The position numbers and the translations under genes were made by a program. Below are positions 18,723 through 27,953 of a stretch of 64,000 nucleotides of DNA, piece after piece (position 1 is the stretch's first letter; each line of letters starts with the position of its first letter). The stretch is from an uncultured Pirellulaceae bacterium. Lineage in GTDB: Bacteria; Planctomycetota; Planctomycetia; Pirellulales; Pirellulaceae. The stretch is from contig CAJQPP010000078.1 of the NCBI GenBank assembly GCA_905480235.1, forward strand, positions 1 to 64,000, given 5' to 3'. The notes under the pieces are model-generated. The model saw only the letters and a program-made list of their open reading frames with translations, ran no database searches and had not been told where the DNA came from.

Positions 18723-19079
18723 GAGAGTAACACTTCCGTGATTACAAATACTGTGACCAGCGGTCGGTAGTTTCGCTTATTTTCCTCGACGACGAGCCTC
18801 CGAGGTTCCCTCGTTCAGGGAGTAAGCCGTTGCCAAGTTAGGCGATGTCGCTTCCGACTTTGACGGGTCGCTGGTTGAGAGCGAAAGCTTCCTAACTGAC
18901 TTCGCCAGCGTAGTATTCACGTAAACGGCAGCTATGGGCACGGCGAGTGCCATGCCTCTATTGTTTGTGAAGCTGCGCATTGGCGTTGAATTTTTGGCAG
19001 TATAAAAACTGAGGAATTGCCTGAAGCCGACCTCAAAAAACCTAAACCCAGTTCCCATATCGAATCTTGAGGTAGGTCG

Positions 19080-22000
19080 TTGACCCAATCCAACCAAGAA
19101 ATTGAATCGACTCGCACTGACCAAGGCACCCGCTCGGTCCCCCGCCCGACTTCCCCACCAGGCATCAGCGGACAATACGTGCAGATGGATGGCGATCGAG
19201 CGTACTGTATTTCGAACAGTCACTTGATGCCCGAATTCTTTATGACCTTGGTCAGCTCCAGCGACCACTGGATGTTCGTCTCCAGCAACGGTGCCTTAAC
19301 CGCGGGACGAACCAACGCAAACTCAGCTCTGTTTCCTTATTATTCGGCAGATAAAATTGCCGACATGCGTCATTGTACCGGCACGCTGACAGTCATGCGT
19401 GTCCGAGACAAAAACGGCAGCGAGCGATTGTGGCAACCTTTTGCCACCCAATGGGTCAACGACCCCCAGATCGTGCGTAACCTCTACAAAAATGATTTCG
19501 GAAACAAGCTGTGGTTTGAAGAAATCAACGAATCACTAGGCCTCTGCTTCCGCTATCGCTGGACCTTTGGCGATCGCTTTGGCATCGTGCGGTCCTGCGA
19601 AATCCAGAACAGGAATTCCGAACCGATTCAAATTGAACTGCTGGATGGCTTACAAAACATTTTGCCCTGCGGGATCGATCAGTTTTTCCAACTACGTTTC
19701 AGTAACCTGGCTGATGCCTATAAAAAATCGGAATTAGATCCCTCATCAGGTTTAGGTATTTACTACTTAAGCTCCATCCCCACCGACCGCGCGGAACCCA
19801 GCGAAGGATTACGGGCCACCACCGTGTTCCAAACAGGCCTGCCGGCAGCCGAGATCCTGCTCAGCAGCCGCCAAATCCCGGCCTTTTTGCTTAACGGCCA
19901 GGTCTCTGGAGAAGTCGATGTCAGAGCGCACCGCGGCGCTTATTTGGCGAAGTCCACCGTCAACATCGAAGCCAATCAATCATTCCGCTGGCAAATGGTA
20001 GCCTCGCTCAATCAAGATCAGACCGATGTGATTAACCGTCAACATCTGATTCAAACCCACGAGAACTTGGACGAGGAGATCCAGCAAGATATCGATGAGC
20101 TGCAGAATAATTTACTGCAAATACTTTCTTGTAATGATGGCCGACAACAGGGTGATGATGCTCTGCGAGTCCATCGCCACCAATCCAATGTGTTATTCAA
20201 TGTGATGCGTGGCGGAACGCCTGCCTTTGGTTACCTGGTTAACCGCAGTGACTTTACAAAACACGTCAAGCATTTCAACGCAGCCGTTTACGATCGCAAC
20301 CAAAAATATTTGGCTGATCTGCCGGAACAGCTTCGCATCGACCAATTGCTGCAGAAGCTTTCCGACCGAAATGAACCCGACCTACTGAGGATTGGTTTGG
20401 AATACCTGCCCCTCGGTTTTAGTCGACGGCATGGCGATCCCACTCGCCCTTGGAACCTATTCGAGATTCGCCTCAAGGACGAACAGGGGAATCCTGACCT
20501 CAATTACCAAGGTAACTGGCGGGACATTTTCCAAAACTGGGAAGCCCTCTCCATGTCATGGCCCCGCTTCGCACCCAATATGGTTTTCCGGTTCCTCAAT
20601 GCGTCGACCGCCGACGGTTACAACCCTTACCGGGTGACCAAAAACGGGATCGAATGGGAGGCCCCCGATGCCGAAGATCCCTGGGCCAATATCGGTTACT
20701 GGGGGGATCATCAGGTGGTTTATTTACTGATGCTTTTGGAACGCACCCGAAATTACGACCCACAGCAACTAGACCAGTGGTTGGATGCCGAATACTGCAC
20801 CTATTCCCAGGTGCCCTACCGCATTCGCAGTTACGAGGAGATTCGCCAGAATCCTCGCGAGTCGATCGATTTTGATTTTGATTTAGCGAAACGGATCGAG
20901 AGTCGGGTTTGCGATTTTGGCTCCGACGGAAAATTATTGCAAAATCGCGACGGCGGTGTTTACCGAGCTACGATGGGTGAAAAGCTGCTGGTGCCGGCGT
21001 TGGCCAAGATGACCAATTTCGTACCGGAAGGCGGGATCTGGTTGAATACCCAACGCCCTGAATGGAACGATGCCAATAACGCGCTCGCTGGCTATGGTTT
21101 ATCGATGGTGACGGTTTGTTACCTGCGTCGTTACTTGGCGTTTCTTAACGATTGGTTTGCCTCACTGACTCTGCCACAGTTTTTGGTATCCACCGACATT
21201 GTGGCCCTCATGCAGCAAATCGAAACGGTTTTGAAAGATCACCTGCCTGGTGAGCAGGCAATGAGCGATCAGCAGCGGATGGAAATGGTGGAAGGTCTGT
21301 CTCAGGCTGGTAGCCATTATCGCAAGACTCTTTATGAACGCGGCTTGGGCGGTGAAAAAGTTTATCTGCGGGTAGAAGATTGTCGCGCCTGGTTCGAGAC
21401 CTGCCTGCAACACCTCGATCATACGATCAAAGCTAACCGGCGTGAGGATGGGCTTTTCCATTCCTACAATTTAGTCGGTTTCAACGAGCGGCATGAATGC
21501 CGGGTGGAGCATTTATTTGAGATGCTGGAAGGTCAGGTCGCGGTGCTGAGCTCTGGCCAACTGACCGCCGCCGAATCAGCCGATCTACTGGATGCGTTGC
21601 GTCAGAGCAAGATGTACCGCGAAGACCAAAATAGCTACACACTGTACCCGGACCGAGCACTACCGCGGTTCGACGAGAAAAACGCGCCTGCCGCGGACGT
21701 CCTCGAAAAATCCCAATTGGTCACCGCCCTCATGCAGGCCGGCGATCGTTCCTTGGTCACCAAAGACGTCCATAACCAATGGCACTTTAACGGCGATTTC
21801 AGAAATGCTGAAGACGTCTCGGCTTGCCTGAATAAATTGGCCGAGGATGATCGCTTCCGCGAATTCGTACAGCAGGACCAATCCTTGATCGAAGAGGCTT
21901 TCGAAGAGACCTTCGAACACCGGTATTTCACGGGTCGTTCCGGGACATTTTTCGGGTACGAAGGCCTGGGATCGATTTACTGGCATATGGTTTCAAAATT

Positions 22001-22586
22001 ATCCTTAGCCGCTCAGGAATGCCTCCTCAACGCCATTGGAGAATCGGCCAATCTGGAGACGATCGCCCAGTTACGAAACCAATACATTGAGATCCGTGAA
22101 GGTACCGGCATCAAAAAAAGCCCGCGTCATTACGGAGCCTTTCCAACGGACCCCTACTCGCACACCCCTCAACATGCTGGGGCTCAACAACCAGGCATGA
22201 CGGGACAGGTAAAAGAAGATGTGATAGCCCGCTTGGCGGAGGTTGGATTGCGAATTCGGCATGGTGTCGTCAGTTTTGATCCCGTGCTATTTGAGTCAAA
22301 CGAACTTCTGCAGTCACCCTCTCAATTACGATTCTTTGATGTCTCGATGGAGCAAGTCACCTTATCCTTAGAGGCCGGTACTTTCGCGTTTACGGTCTGT
22401 CAAATCCCCGTTGTTTACCGCGAAAGCCAAGAGACTTTTATTCACGTTCACTTTAAAAGCGGAGAAGTCGTAAAACGTTCCGGCAGTTCATTGACGGCCG
22501 ACGAATCGCGAATTCTTTTTGACCGAAGTGGTGAAATATCCCAAATCAGTTTGGAATTTTCGCCACGTGACTTTCAAACATTTTGA
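19080..22586 (+). CDS. Large (alpha/alpha)6-barrel-like carbohydrate-active enzyme candidate (1168 aa), possibly glucan-phosphorylase-like
   Basis: TTG start with GAGGTAGG upstream. 'LGFSRRHGDPTRPWNLFEIRLKDEQGNPDLNYQGNWRDIFQNWEAL', 'NIGYWGDHQVVYLLMLLE', 'LNTQRPEWNDANNALAGYGLSMVTVCYL'. Neighbours are GH enzymes. Confidence 0.55.
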   Translation: MTQSNQEIESTRTDQGTRSVPRPTSPPGISGQYVQMDGDRAYCISNSHLMPEFFMTLVSSSDHWMFVSSNGALTAGRTNANSALFPYYSADKIADMRHCTGTLTVMRVRDKNGSERLWQPFATQWVNDPQIVRNLYKNDFGNKLWFEEINESLGLCFRYRWTFGDRFGIVRSCEIQNRNSEPIQIELLDGLQNILPCGIDQFFQLRFSNLADAYKKSELDPSSGLGIYYLSSIPTDRAEPSEGLRATTVFQTGLPAAEILLSSRQIPAFLLNGQVSGEVDVRAHRGAYLAKSTVNIEANQSFRWQMVASLNQDQTDVINRQHLIQTHENLDEEIQQDIDELQNNLLQILSCNDGRQQGDDALRVHRHQSNVLFNVMRGGTPAFGYLVNRSDFTKHVKHFNAAVYDRNQKYLADLPEQLRIDQLLQKLSDRNEPDLLRIGLEYLPLGFSRRHGDPTRPWNLFEIRLKDEQGNPDLNYQGNWRDIFQNWEALSMSWPRFAPNMVFRFLNASTADGYNPYRVTKNGIEWEAPDAEDPWANIGYWGDHQVVYLLMLLERTRNYDPQQLDQWLDAEYCTYSQVPYRIRSYEEIRQNPRESIDFDFDLAKRIESRVCDFGSDGKLLQNRDGGVYRATMGEKLLVPALAKMTNFVPEGGIWLNTQRPEWNDANNALAGYGLSMVTVCYLRRYLAFLNDWFASLTLPQFLVSTDIVALMQQIETVLKDHLPGEQAMSDQQRMEMVEGLSQAGSHYRKTLYERGLGGEKVYLRVEDCRAWFETCLQHLDHTIKANRREDGLFHSYNLVGFNERHECRVEHLFEMLEGQVAVLSSGQLTAAESADLLDALRQSKMYREDQNSYTLYPDRALPRFDEKNAPAADVLEKSQLVTALMQAGDRSLVTKDVHNQWHFNGDFRNAEDVSACLNKLAEDDRFREFVQQDQSLIEEAFEETFEHRYFTGRSGTFFGYEGLGSIYWHMVSKLSLAAQECLLNAIGESANLETIAQLRNQYIEIREGTGIKKSPRHYGAFPTDPYSHTPQHAGAQQPGMTGQVKEDVIARLAEVGLRIRHGVVSFDPVLFESNELLQSPSQLRFFDVSMEQVTLSLEAGTFAFTVCQIPVVYRESQETFIHVHFKSGEVVKRSGSSLTADESRILFDRSGEISQISLEFSPRDFQTF

Positions 22587-22600
22587 TTCAGGAAAACCCC

Positions 22601-24427
22601 ATGCAGATTCACACAAGCATGCGAATGCTCTCGTTGATAATCGCATTCGCATTGACGATTGCCGCGACTCCCCTGGCGGCACAACCCACTAATGTGACGC
22701 TAGAAAAAACGGACCAAGGTTGGCAATTGCAACGGGACGGCAAACCCTACTACGTCAATGGAGCGGGGGGGCAAGCCTCCGTGGAATTACTCTCTCAATG
22801 CGGCGGTAACAGCAATCGCACTTGGGGAGTCGACGATATTGATGCAACATTGCGGCACCTGGACGAAGCACACGCGAACGGTATCAGCGTCGCGCTCGGG
22901 ATTTGGATCGAGCATGAACGACATGGGTTTGATTACAACGACAAAGCAGCGTTGCAAAAACAAATCGATCTCACGTTGTCGCACGTGAAACGCCTCAAAG
23001 ATCATCCGGCGATTCTCGTCTGGGGCATCGGTAATGAGATGGAAGGCAGTGGGGCCAACGAAACCATCTGGAAACACCTTGAGGAAATTGCCCAGTTGGT
23101 GAAAAAAGAAGACCCCCATCATCCCGTGATGACCGTTGTTGCCGAACTTGGCGGCGAGGGTGAAAAAGCAAAAGCTTTTCATGAGCACTGTCCAAGTATC
23201 GACATCCTAGGCATCAACACTTACGGCGGTACCGATTCGATTCCCAGTCGTTATCGAAGTGCCGGTGGGACCAAGCCTTACCTCGTTACAGAATTCGGCC
23301 CCAACGGCCCGTGGGAAGTTGGTAAGAATTCGTTTGGTGCCGTCGAAGAGCCCACCAGTACCGAAAAAGAAAAGAAATACCGTCAATCATTGAATGCCCT
23401 CCAGGATGATTCCGAGCTATGCCTTGGGTCCTACGCGTTTCTTTGGGGACACAAACAGGAAGCCACCTCTACCTGGTTCGGGTTATTCCTGCCTGACGGC
23501 CGCAAAACAGCCGCCGTGGATGCATTGACTGAAATGTGGGGTGGCAAGGTCGATGAAAACCATTGCCCCGTGATCAATAGCATGGCCGTTAAAGGCGCGA
23601 GTGAAATCAAACCTGGCCAACAAGTGACCGTCAACCTGGACGCAACGGACCCTGACGGCGATGACGTCAAAGTTGACTGGCTGGTCATGGCTGAGGCCGA
23701 CAAGATGTTGACTGGCGGAGACTTTCAGAAAACGCCGGAGGCATTCACCAAATCGATCGTTAAATCTGATAACGAGCACGCCGTCATCAAAATGCCGGAG
23801 GCCGAAGGCATCTATCGAGTTTACGCGTTAGTGGGCGATGGTAAACGTTCCGCAGCCTCCGCCAATGTTGCTTTGTTGGTCAACCAAGAAGTGACCGACG
23901 GACCGCAAGGAAAAGACAGCGAGCTGCCTTTCATCGTTCTCGATGAACCCGACACCAACAGCGGCTATTACCCCTCCGGCTGGATGGGTAGCACCGGTGC
24001 CGTCACGATGGACGAGAGCTGCACCGACAATCCAAAATTCGGCAAGCACTGCGTGAAATTTGGCTACACCATCGGTGGTAACTGGGCAGGTGTCGTTTGG
24101 CAAAACCCACCCGATGATTGGGGCGACAAAGATGGGGGTTTCAATCTCAGCGGTGCCAAGAAACTGACGTTCTGGGCACGAGGCGAAGCCGGCGGCGAAA
24201 AAATGAAGTTTGGATTTGGTCTGCTGGGGCGAGACAAAAAGTTCTACGACACCGGCAAAAAGGAGACCAAAGAGATCAAGCTAACCAAAGACTGGAAGCA
24301 ATACAGCATCGATCTGGAAGGCCTCAATCTCAACCGTATCAAATCCGGTTTTTACTGGACGCTGGCCGGCCAAGGTAAACCGATTACGTTTTACCTTGAC
24401 CGCATCGCTTTTGAAGATGGGAAGTAA
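22601..24427 (+). CDS. Exported clan GH-A (GH2-type TIM barrel) glycoside hydrolase-like protein with C-terminal carbohydrate-binding-like domain
   Basis: Signal peptide MQIHTSMRMLSLIIAFALTIAATPLAAQ; 'AILVWGIGNEMEG' (acid/base Glu) and 'KPYLVTEFGPNGPW' (nucleophile Glu). Confidence 0.75.
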   Translation: MQIHTSMRMLSLIIAFALTIAATPLAAQPTNVTLEKTDQGWQLQRDGKPYYVNGAGGQASVELLSQCGGNSNRTWGVDDIDATLRHLDEAHANGISVALGIWIEHERHGFDYNDKAALQKQIDLTLSHVKRLKDHPAILVWGIGNEMEGSGANETIWKHLEEIAQLVKKEDPHHPVMTVVAELGGEGEKAKAFHEHCPSIDILGINTYGGTDSIPSRYRSAGGTKPYLVTEFGPNGPWEVGKNSFGAVEEPTSTEKEKKYRQSLNALQDDSELCLGSYAFLWGHKQEATSTWFGLFLPDGRKTAAVDALTEMWGGKVDENHCPVINSMAVKGASEIKPGQQVTVNLDATDPDGDDVKVDWLVMAEADKMLTGGDFQKTPEAFTKSIVKSDNEHAVIKMPEAEGIYRVYALVGDGKRSAASANVALLVNQEVTDGPQGKDSELPFIVLDEPDTNSGYYPSGWMGSTGAVTMDESCTDNPKFGKHCVKFGYTIGGNWAGVVWQNPPDDWGDKDGGFNLSGAKKLTFWARGEAGGEKMKFGFGLLGRDKKFYDTGKKETKEIKLTKDWKQYSIDLEGLNLNRIKSGFYWTLAGQGKPITFYLDRIAFEDGK

Positions 24428-24442
24428 AGGTAAACCAACCCC

Positions 24443-26320
24443 TTAATCGATCATCCAAATGGCTTGATCGATGGCAATCTGCCAGAAAAACGGAGTGGCT
24501 GAAAACTCGGGACTCTGCCAAGTCAACTTGGCAGTGATCTCCCCAGTCGAGTCTTTCACGAACCGCGACAGGTCACCTGTCGCGGTTATCTCCATCAGCC
24601 CGTCCTGATTAACTGCGAATCCGCTTTCCACGACCTCCCATTGTCGGAGGTTGGTATCTAACAGCGAGATTGACTGCAGGACATCACCGGCAGGCCCGCC
24701 CGACATGGAAGCTTCCAAACGAAAACCGAGACTGCTCGGATTGCTGATTTCCGAATTCGCAATCAAGACCATGTCGACTTTTTGTTTCGCCGGATTGCCG
24801 GTCGGTGATGGATCCAATCGGTAGTAAGTATCATCCCCGGTAGCTACGTTCGATAGTTGACCGGAAACGGCGACGCCATCTAATAACTTGCGTCCCAGGG
24901 GTTCGATAACGCCAGGGAGAATTCTGCAACTGATATTGTCCACGTAGACCGAACCGCCGTCGAATTCATTCTGCTTGAAGACGACTGCCAACCTGGCTTC
25001 CACCGCGCCGGCCGGAACGACGGTGGTCACAATCTGGTTGTACCATTGGTCATTAGCGGAACTGCCATTCGCAATCACTTTAAAGAAACTGCCAAGGTAT
25101 TGGGCAGAGCCATAGGCCGCGTGCGCCTTGGAATAGTAATCGAACTTGAAGACAAGCTCATTACCTGTCCCGGCGATGGAGTCGCTGGAGGGAAGGAAGC
25201 GATCAATCGAGGCGGCAATCGTTTGCCCGGGCATGACGGTCAAGCCTTGCTGCACACCCGAGTAATTCACGGTCCCGTCGAATTGCCCAAACAGTTTCAA
25301 TGATTCGAAACCATCCGTGACGTAATTGGCACCTGTAACAATGTTTGGCAGACGGTTCCCAAATAACGACCAATGAGCCATCGAACCACCATTTTGTTCG
25401 AAACTGCCATTTTCAAACGTCAATTGGTAGGCGCCGGCTGTGCGTTCAAATGCGTATACGTAATCCACGAAAAACTGTTGCGGCCAGACCGTCGTTTCAT
25501 CCGGATTGGAAAGAAAACTACCGCCCACTGCGGTGTTTAAAATAACACTCATGGGTGCGGTTTGATTGGAAATAAAGGCCTCGGTATCGGCATCAAAAAC
25601 GGTGTAATGATGCACATCATCAATGTAATATCTCACTTGATCAGCATCCCATTCCGCCGCGTAAACGTGGAAATTGCTGTGGTAATCCGTTAAGCCTGCC
25701 CGATTAATCGTCTGATTTTCACGATACAAAAAATCGTGCCGATAGGGTGGGTTGGTACCCCAATGAAACGCACTGCTAGTCGTGAACGGTTCATCGCCAC
25801 GATTTTCCATGATGTCGATTTCCCCTTGGCTCGGCCATGAGAATTGCTGAGTATCCGGCAACAACCAGATGGCAGGCCACATCCCACGAGAAGTCGGCAA
25901 ATCCGCTCGCACTTCAAATCGTCCGTATTGCTGACGGATCTTACTGGTCACCAAACCACTAAGATAAGGCAAACCACCCGTGGCAATATTTTCCGAAGTA
26001 ATCACCAGATTGCCACCATTGACCGCTACTTGGCTGGGACGGTAGGCATGCAAAGAATTGTTCGTAGGCGAATTACTGAAACTCGCCTCCCACTTCGTCG
26101 TATCCAGCGAACTACCATTAAATTCGTCGAACCAGGTCACATTCCAATTCGGACTAGCGGGCGGTGCATTTCTTTGGGCCGGCGGAGGCGTTCGAGTTTT
26201 TCCGCCCTCCTTGCTACCCCCTACTCCGCGTCGTTGAGCTTCAACGGATTGCGGGAAGGGCAGGGCGGTCAAAAAAAACAACAAGCAAATCCACGCGAAC
26301 GAGGGGACGATACGGCGCAT
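24443..26320 (-). CDS. GH16 family endo-beta-glucanase/laminarinase-like protein
   Basis: 'GMWPAIWLLPDTQQFSWPSQGEIDIMENRGDE' (GH16 catalytic ExDxxE), 'FHVYAAEWDADQVRYYIDD'; signal peptide; C-terminal CBM-like region. Confidence 0.9.
   Translation of the reverse strand: MRRIVPSFAWICLLFFLTALPFPQSVEAQRRGVGGSKEGGKTRTPPPAQRNAPPASPNWNVTWFDEFNGSSLDTTKWEASFSNSPTNNSLHAYRPSQVAVNGGNLVITSENIATGGLPYLSGLVTSKIRQQYGRFEVRADLPTSRGMWPAIWLLPDTQQFSWPSQGEIDIMENRGDEPFTTSSAFHWGTNPPYRHDFLYRENQTINRAGLTDYHSNFHVYAAEWDADQVRYYIDDVHHYTVFDADTEAFISNQTAPMSVILNTAVGGSFLSNPDETTVWPQQFFVDYVYAFERTAGAYQLTFENGSFEQNGGSMAHWSLFGNRLPNIVTGANYVTDGFESLKLFGQFDGTVNYSGVQQGLTVMPGQTIAASIDRFLPSSDSIAGTGNELVFKFDYYSKAHAAYGSAQYLGSFFKVIANGSSANDQWYNQIVTTVVPAGAVEARLAVVFKQNEFDGGSVYVDNISCRILPGVIEPLGRKLLDGVAVSGQLSNVATGDDTYYRLDPSPTGNPAKQKVDMVLIANSEISNPSSLGFRLEASMSGGPAGDVLQSISLLDTNLRQWEVVESGFAVNQDGLMEITATGDLSRFVKDSTGEITAKLTWQSPEFSATPFFWQIAIDQAIWMID
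24561..24587. repeat. 27-nt perfect palindrome inside the GH16 gene
   Basis: AACCGCGACAGGT-C-ACCTGTCGCGGTT: 13-bp arms around one central base. Confidence 0.85.
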
Positions 26321-26420
26321 TAGAAGACTCCCATTCTAGAGCTTGATCATGAGAAGATAAGCGACAAGACCTGACTAACCCAAGATTAGCACAAGCAGGT
26401 CGCGATTTCGAGTAAGATGA

Positions 26421-26434
26421 TCGTTTCTAAACGA
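26421..26434. promoter_or_regulatory. Palindromic site between the divergent GH16 and sulfatase genes
   Basis: TCGTTTCTAAACGA, arms TCGTTT/AAACGA. Confidence 0.35.
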
Positions 26435-26495
26435 ATCGGAAGCTAATTAGTAAACGTTCATTCAAAGTTACGGCCCCAAACCAAGCGCTTTCATC

Positions 26496-27815
26496 ATGAA
26501 AAAATTTAAAGCTCCAGCATTAGCTTTCATGCTAATTGGCTATCTGACAGCTACCGCGACAGCACACTTGCAGGGCCAACTCAGTGACCCACCCAACATC
26601 GTTTTGATTATGGCGGACGATCTCGGTTACGAATGCCTGGGCGTCAATGGTGGATCCTCTTACCAAACCCCCTGTCTCGACCAGTTGGCGGAAAGCGGCA
26701 TGCGATTCGAGCATTGCTACTCACAGCCTTTATGCACCCCCTCGCGTGTCAAAATCATGACCGGCGTTTACAACATTCGAAACTACACACAATTCGGTGT
26801 CTTGCCGCAGTCCGAAACCACGTTTGCCAACCTGCTCAGAGATGCCGGATACGAGACTTGCATCGTCGGCAAATGGCAATTGAAAGGAACTCCCCAACAA
26901 TTTGGTTTTGACGAATCCTGTCTTTGGCAACAGAATCGCGTACCCGAACGTTACCCTAACCCCGGCTTGGAAATAAACGGCAAGCGAGTGAACTTTAGTA
27001 ACGGGGAATACGGCCCCGATCTTGTAAGCGACTTCGCCTGTGACTTTATGCGTCGCAAACGGGACAAGCCCTTTCTCGTTTACTACCCCATGATCCTGAC
27101 GCATTGCCCTTTCGGCCCGACACCCGATTCGCCCGACTGGGATCCTACCAGCAAAGGCTCCAAGACCTACAAAGGCGATCCGAAGTATTTTCCGGACATG
27201 GTCGCCTACATGGATAAGATCGTTGGCAAGTTGGCAACCACACTCGATGAGACAGGACAAAGCCAAAACACCTTGGTGATATTTACGGGAGACAACGGAA
27301 CGGATAAACCCATCGTCTCCATGATGGGCGAGCAACGTGTCGTCGGTGGCAAAAAGAAAATGACCGACGCGGGAACCCGCGCCGCCATGATCGCAAACTG
27401 GCCCGGCACAATCGCGGCAGGTCAGACTTCTCAAGACCTTGTGGATTTCAGTGATTTCCTACCGACTCTTTGCGCCGCTGCCAAAGTGAAAATCCCGGCG
27501 ACGTTATCGATCGATGGCGTCAGCTTTCTGCCTCAACTCCTCGGCGAAGCGGGGACCCCGCGGAAATGGGTGTATTGCTGGTTCTCACGCAACGGCCAAG
27601 GAAAAGGACAGCAATGGGCTCGCAACCAACAGTGGAAACTCTACGGAGATGGTCGCCTGTATGACATTTCCGCGGACCCTCTTGAGCAGTCCCCCATCAC
27701 CCAAACGGTTCTCACGACCGCCCAGGCGTCCAACCGAGACATGTTGCAGACTGTGTTGACTGGCTTGAAAGATGCCAGACCCAAGCAATCGCCACCGCCA
27801 CAAAAACAGAATTGA
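26496..27815 (+). CDS. Sulfatase (formylglycine-type, exported)
   Basis: 'NIVLIMADDLGYECLGVNGGSSYQTPCLDQLAESGMRFEHCYSQPLCTPSRVKIMTG' with the CxPxR motif. Confidence 0.95.
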   Translation: MKKFKAPALAFMLIGYLTATATAHLQGQLSDPPNIVLIMADDLGYECLGVNGGSSYQTPCLDQLAESGMRFEHCYSQPLCTPSRVKIMTGVYNIRNYTQFGVLPQSETTFANLLRDAGYETCIVGKWQLKGTPQQFGFDESCLWQQNRVPERYPNPGLEINGKRVNFSNGEYGPDLVSDFACDFMRRKRDKPFLVYYPMILTHCPFGPTPDSPDWDPTSKGSKTYKGDPKYFPDMVAYMDKIVGKLATTLDETGQSQNTLVIFTGDNGTDKPIVSMMGEQRVVGGKKKMTDAGTRAAMIANWPGTIAAGQTSQDLVDFSDFLPTLCAAAKVKIPATLSIDGVSFLPQLLGEAGTPRKWVYCWFSRNGQGKGQQWARNQQWKLYGDGRLYDISADPLEQSPITQTVLTTAQASNRDMLQTVLTGLKDARPKQSPPPQKQN

Positions 27816-27953
27816 CGAAGCACCCGCTTTGGTGGCTAAATTTGGCCAAAGAAAATATCGTGGCCAATCGTCCGCTGCTTACGAAAAACAGGAATTTAGC
27901 GCGTCGGACGAAAACCAAAAATTTGAGCCGGTAGGCGAAACGGGGGATCGAAA

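Noticed and set aside
18777-19268. 163-aa minus-strand ORF with overlap into the 1168-aa gene
   Set aside because: Overlaps the start of a strong CDS, no domain or composition support. A 67-aa C-terminal part (start 18979) might be a small gene but cannot be supported.
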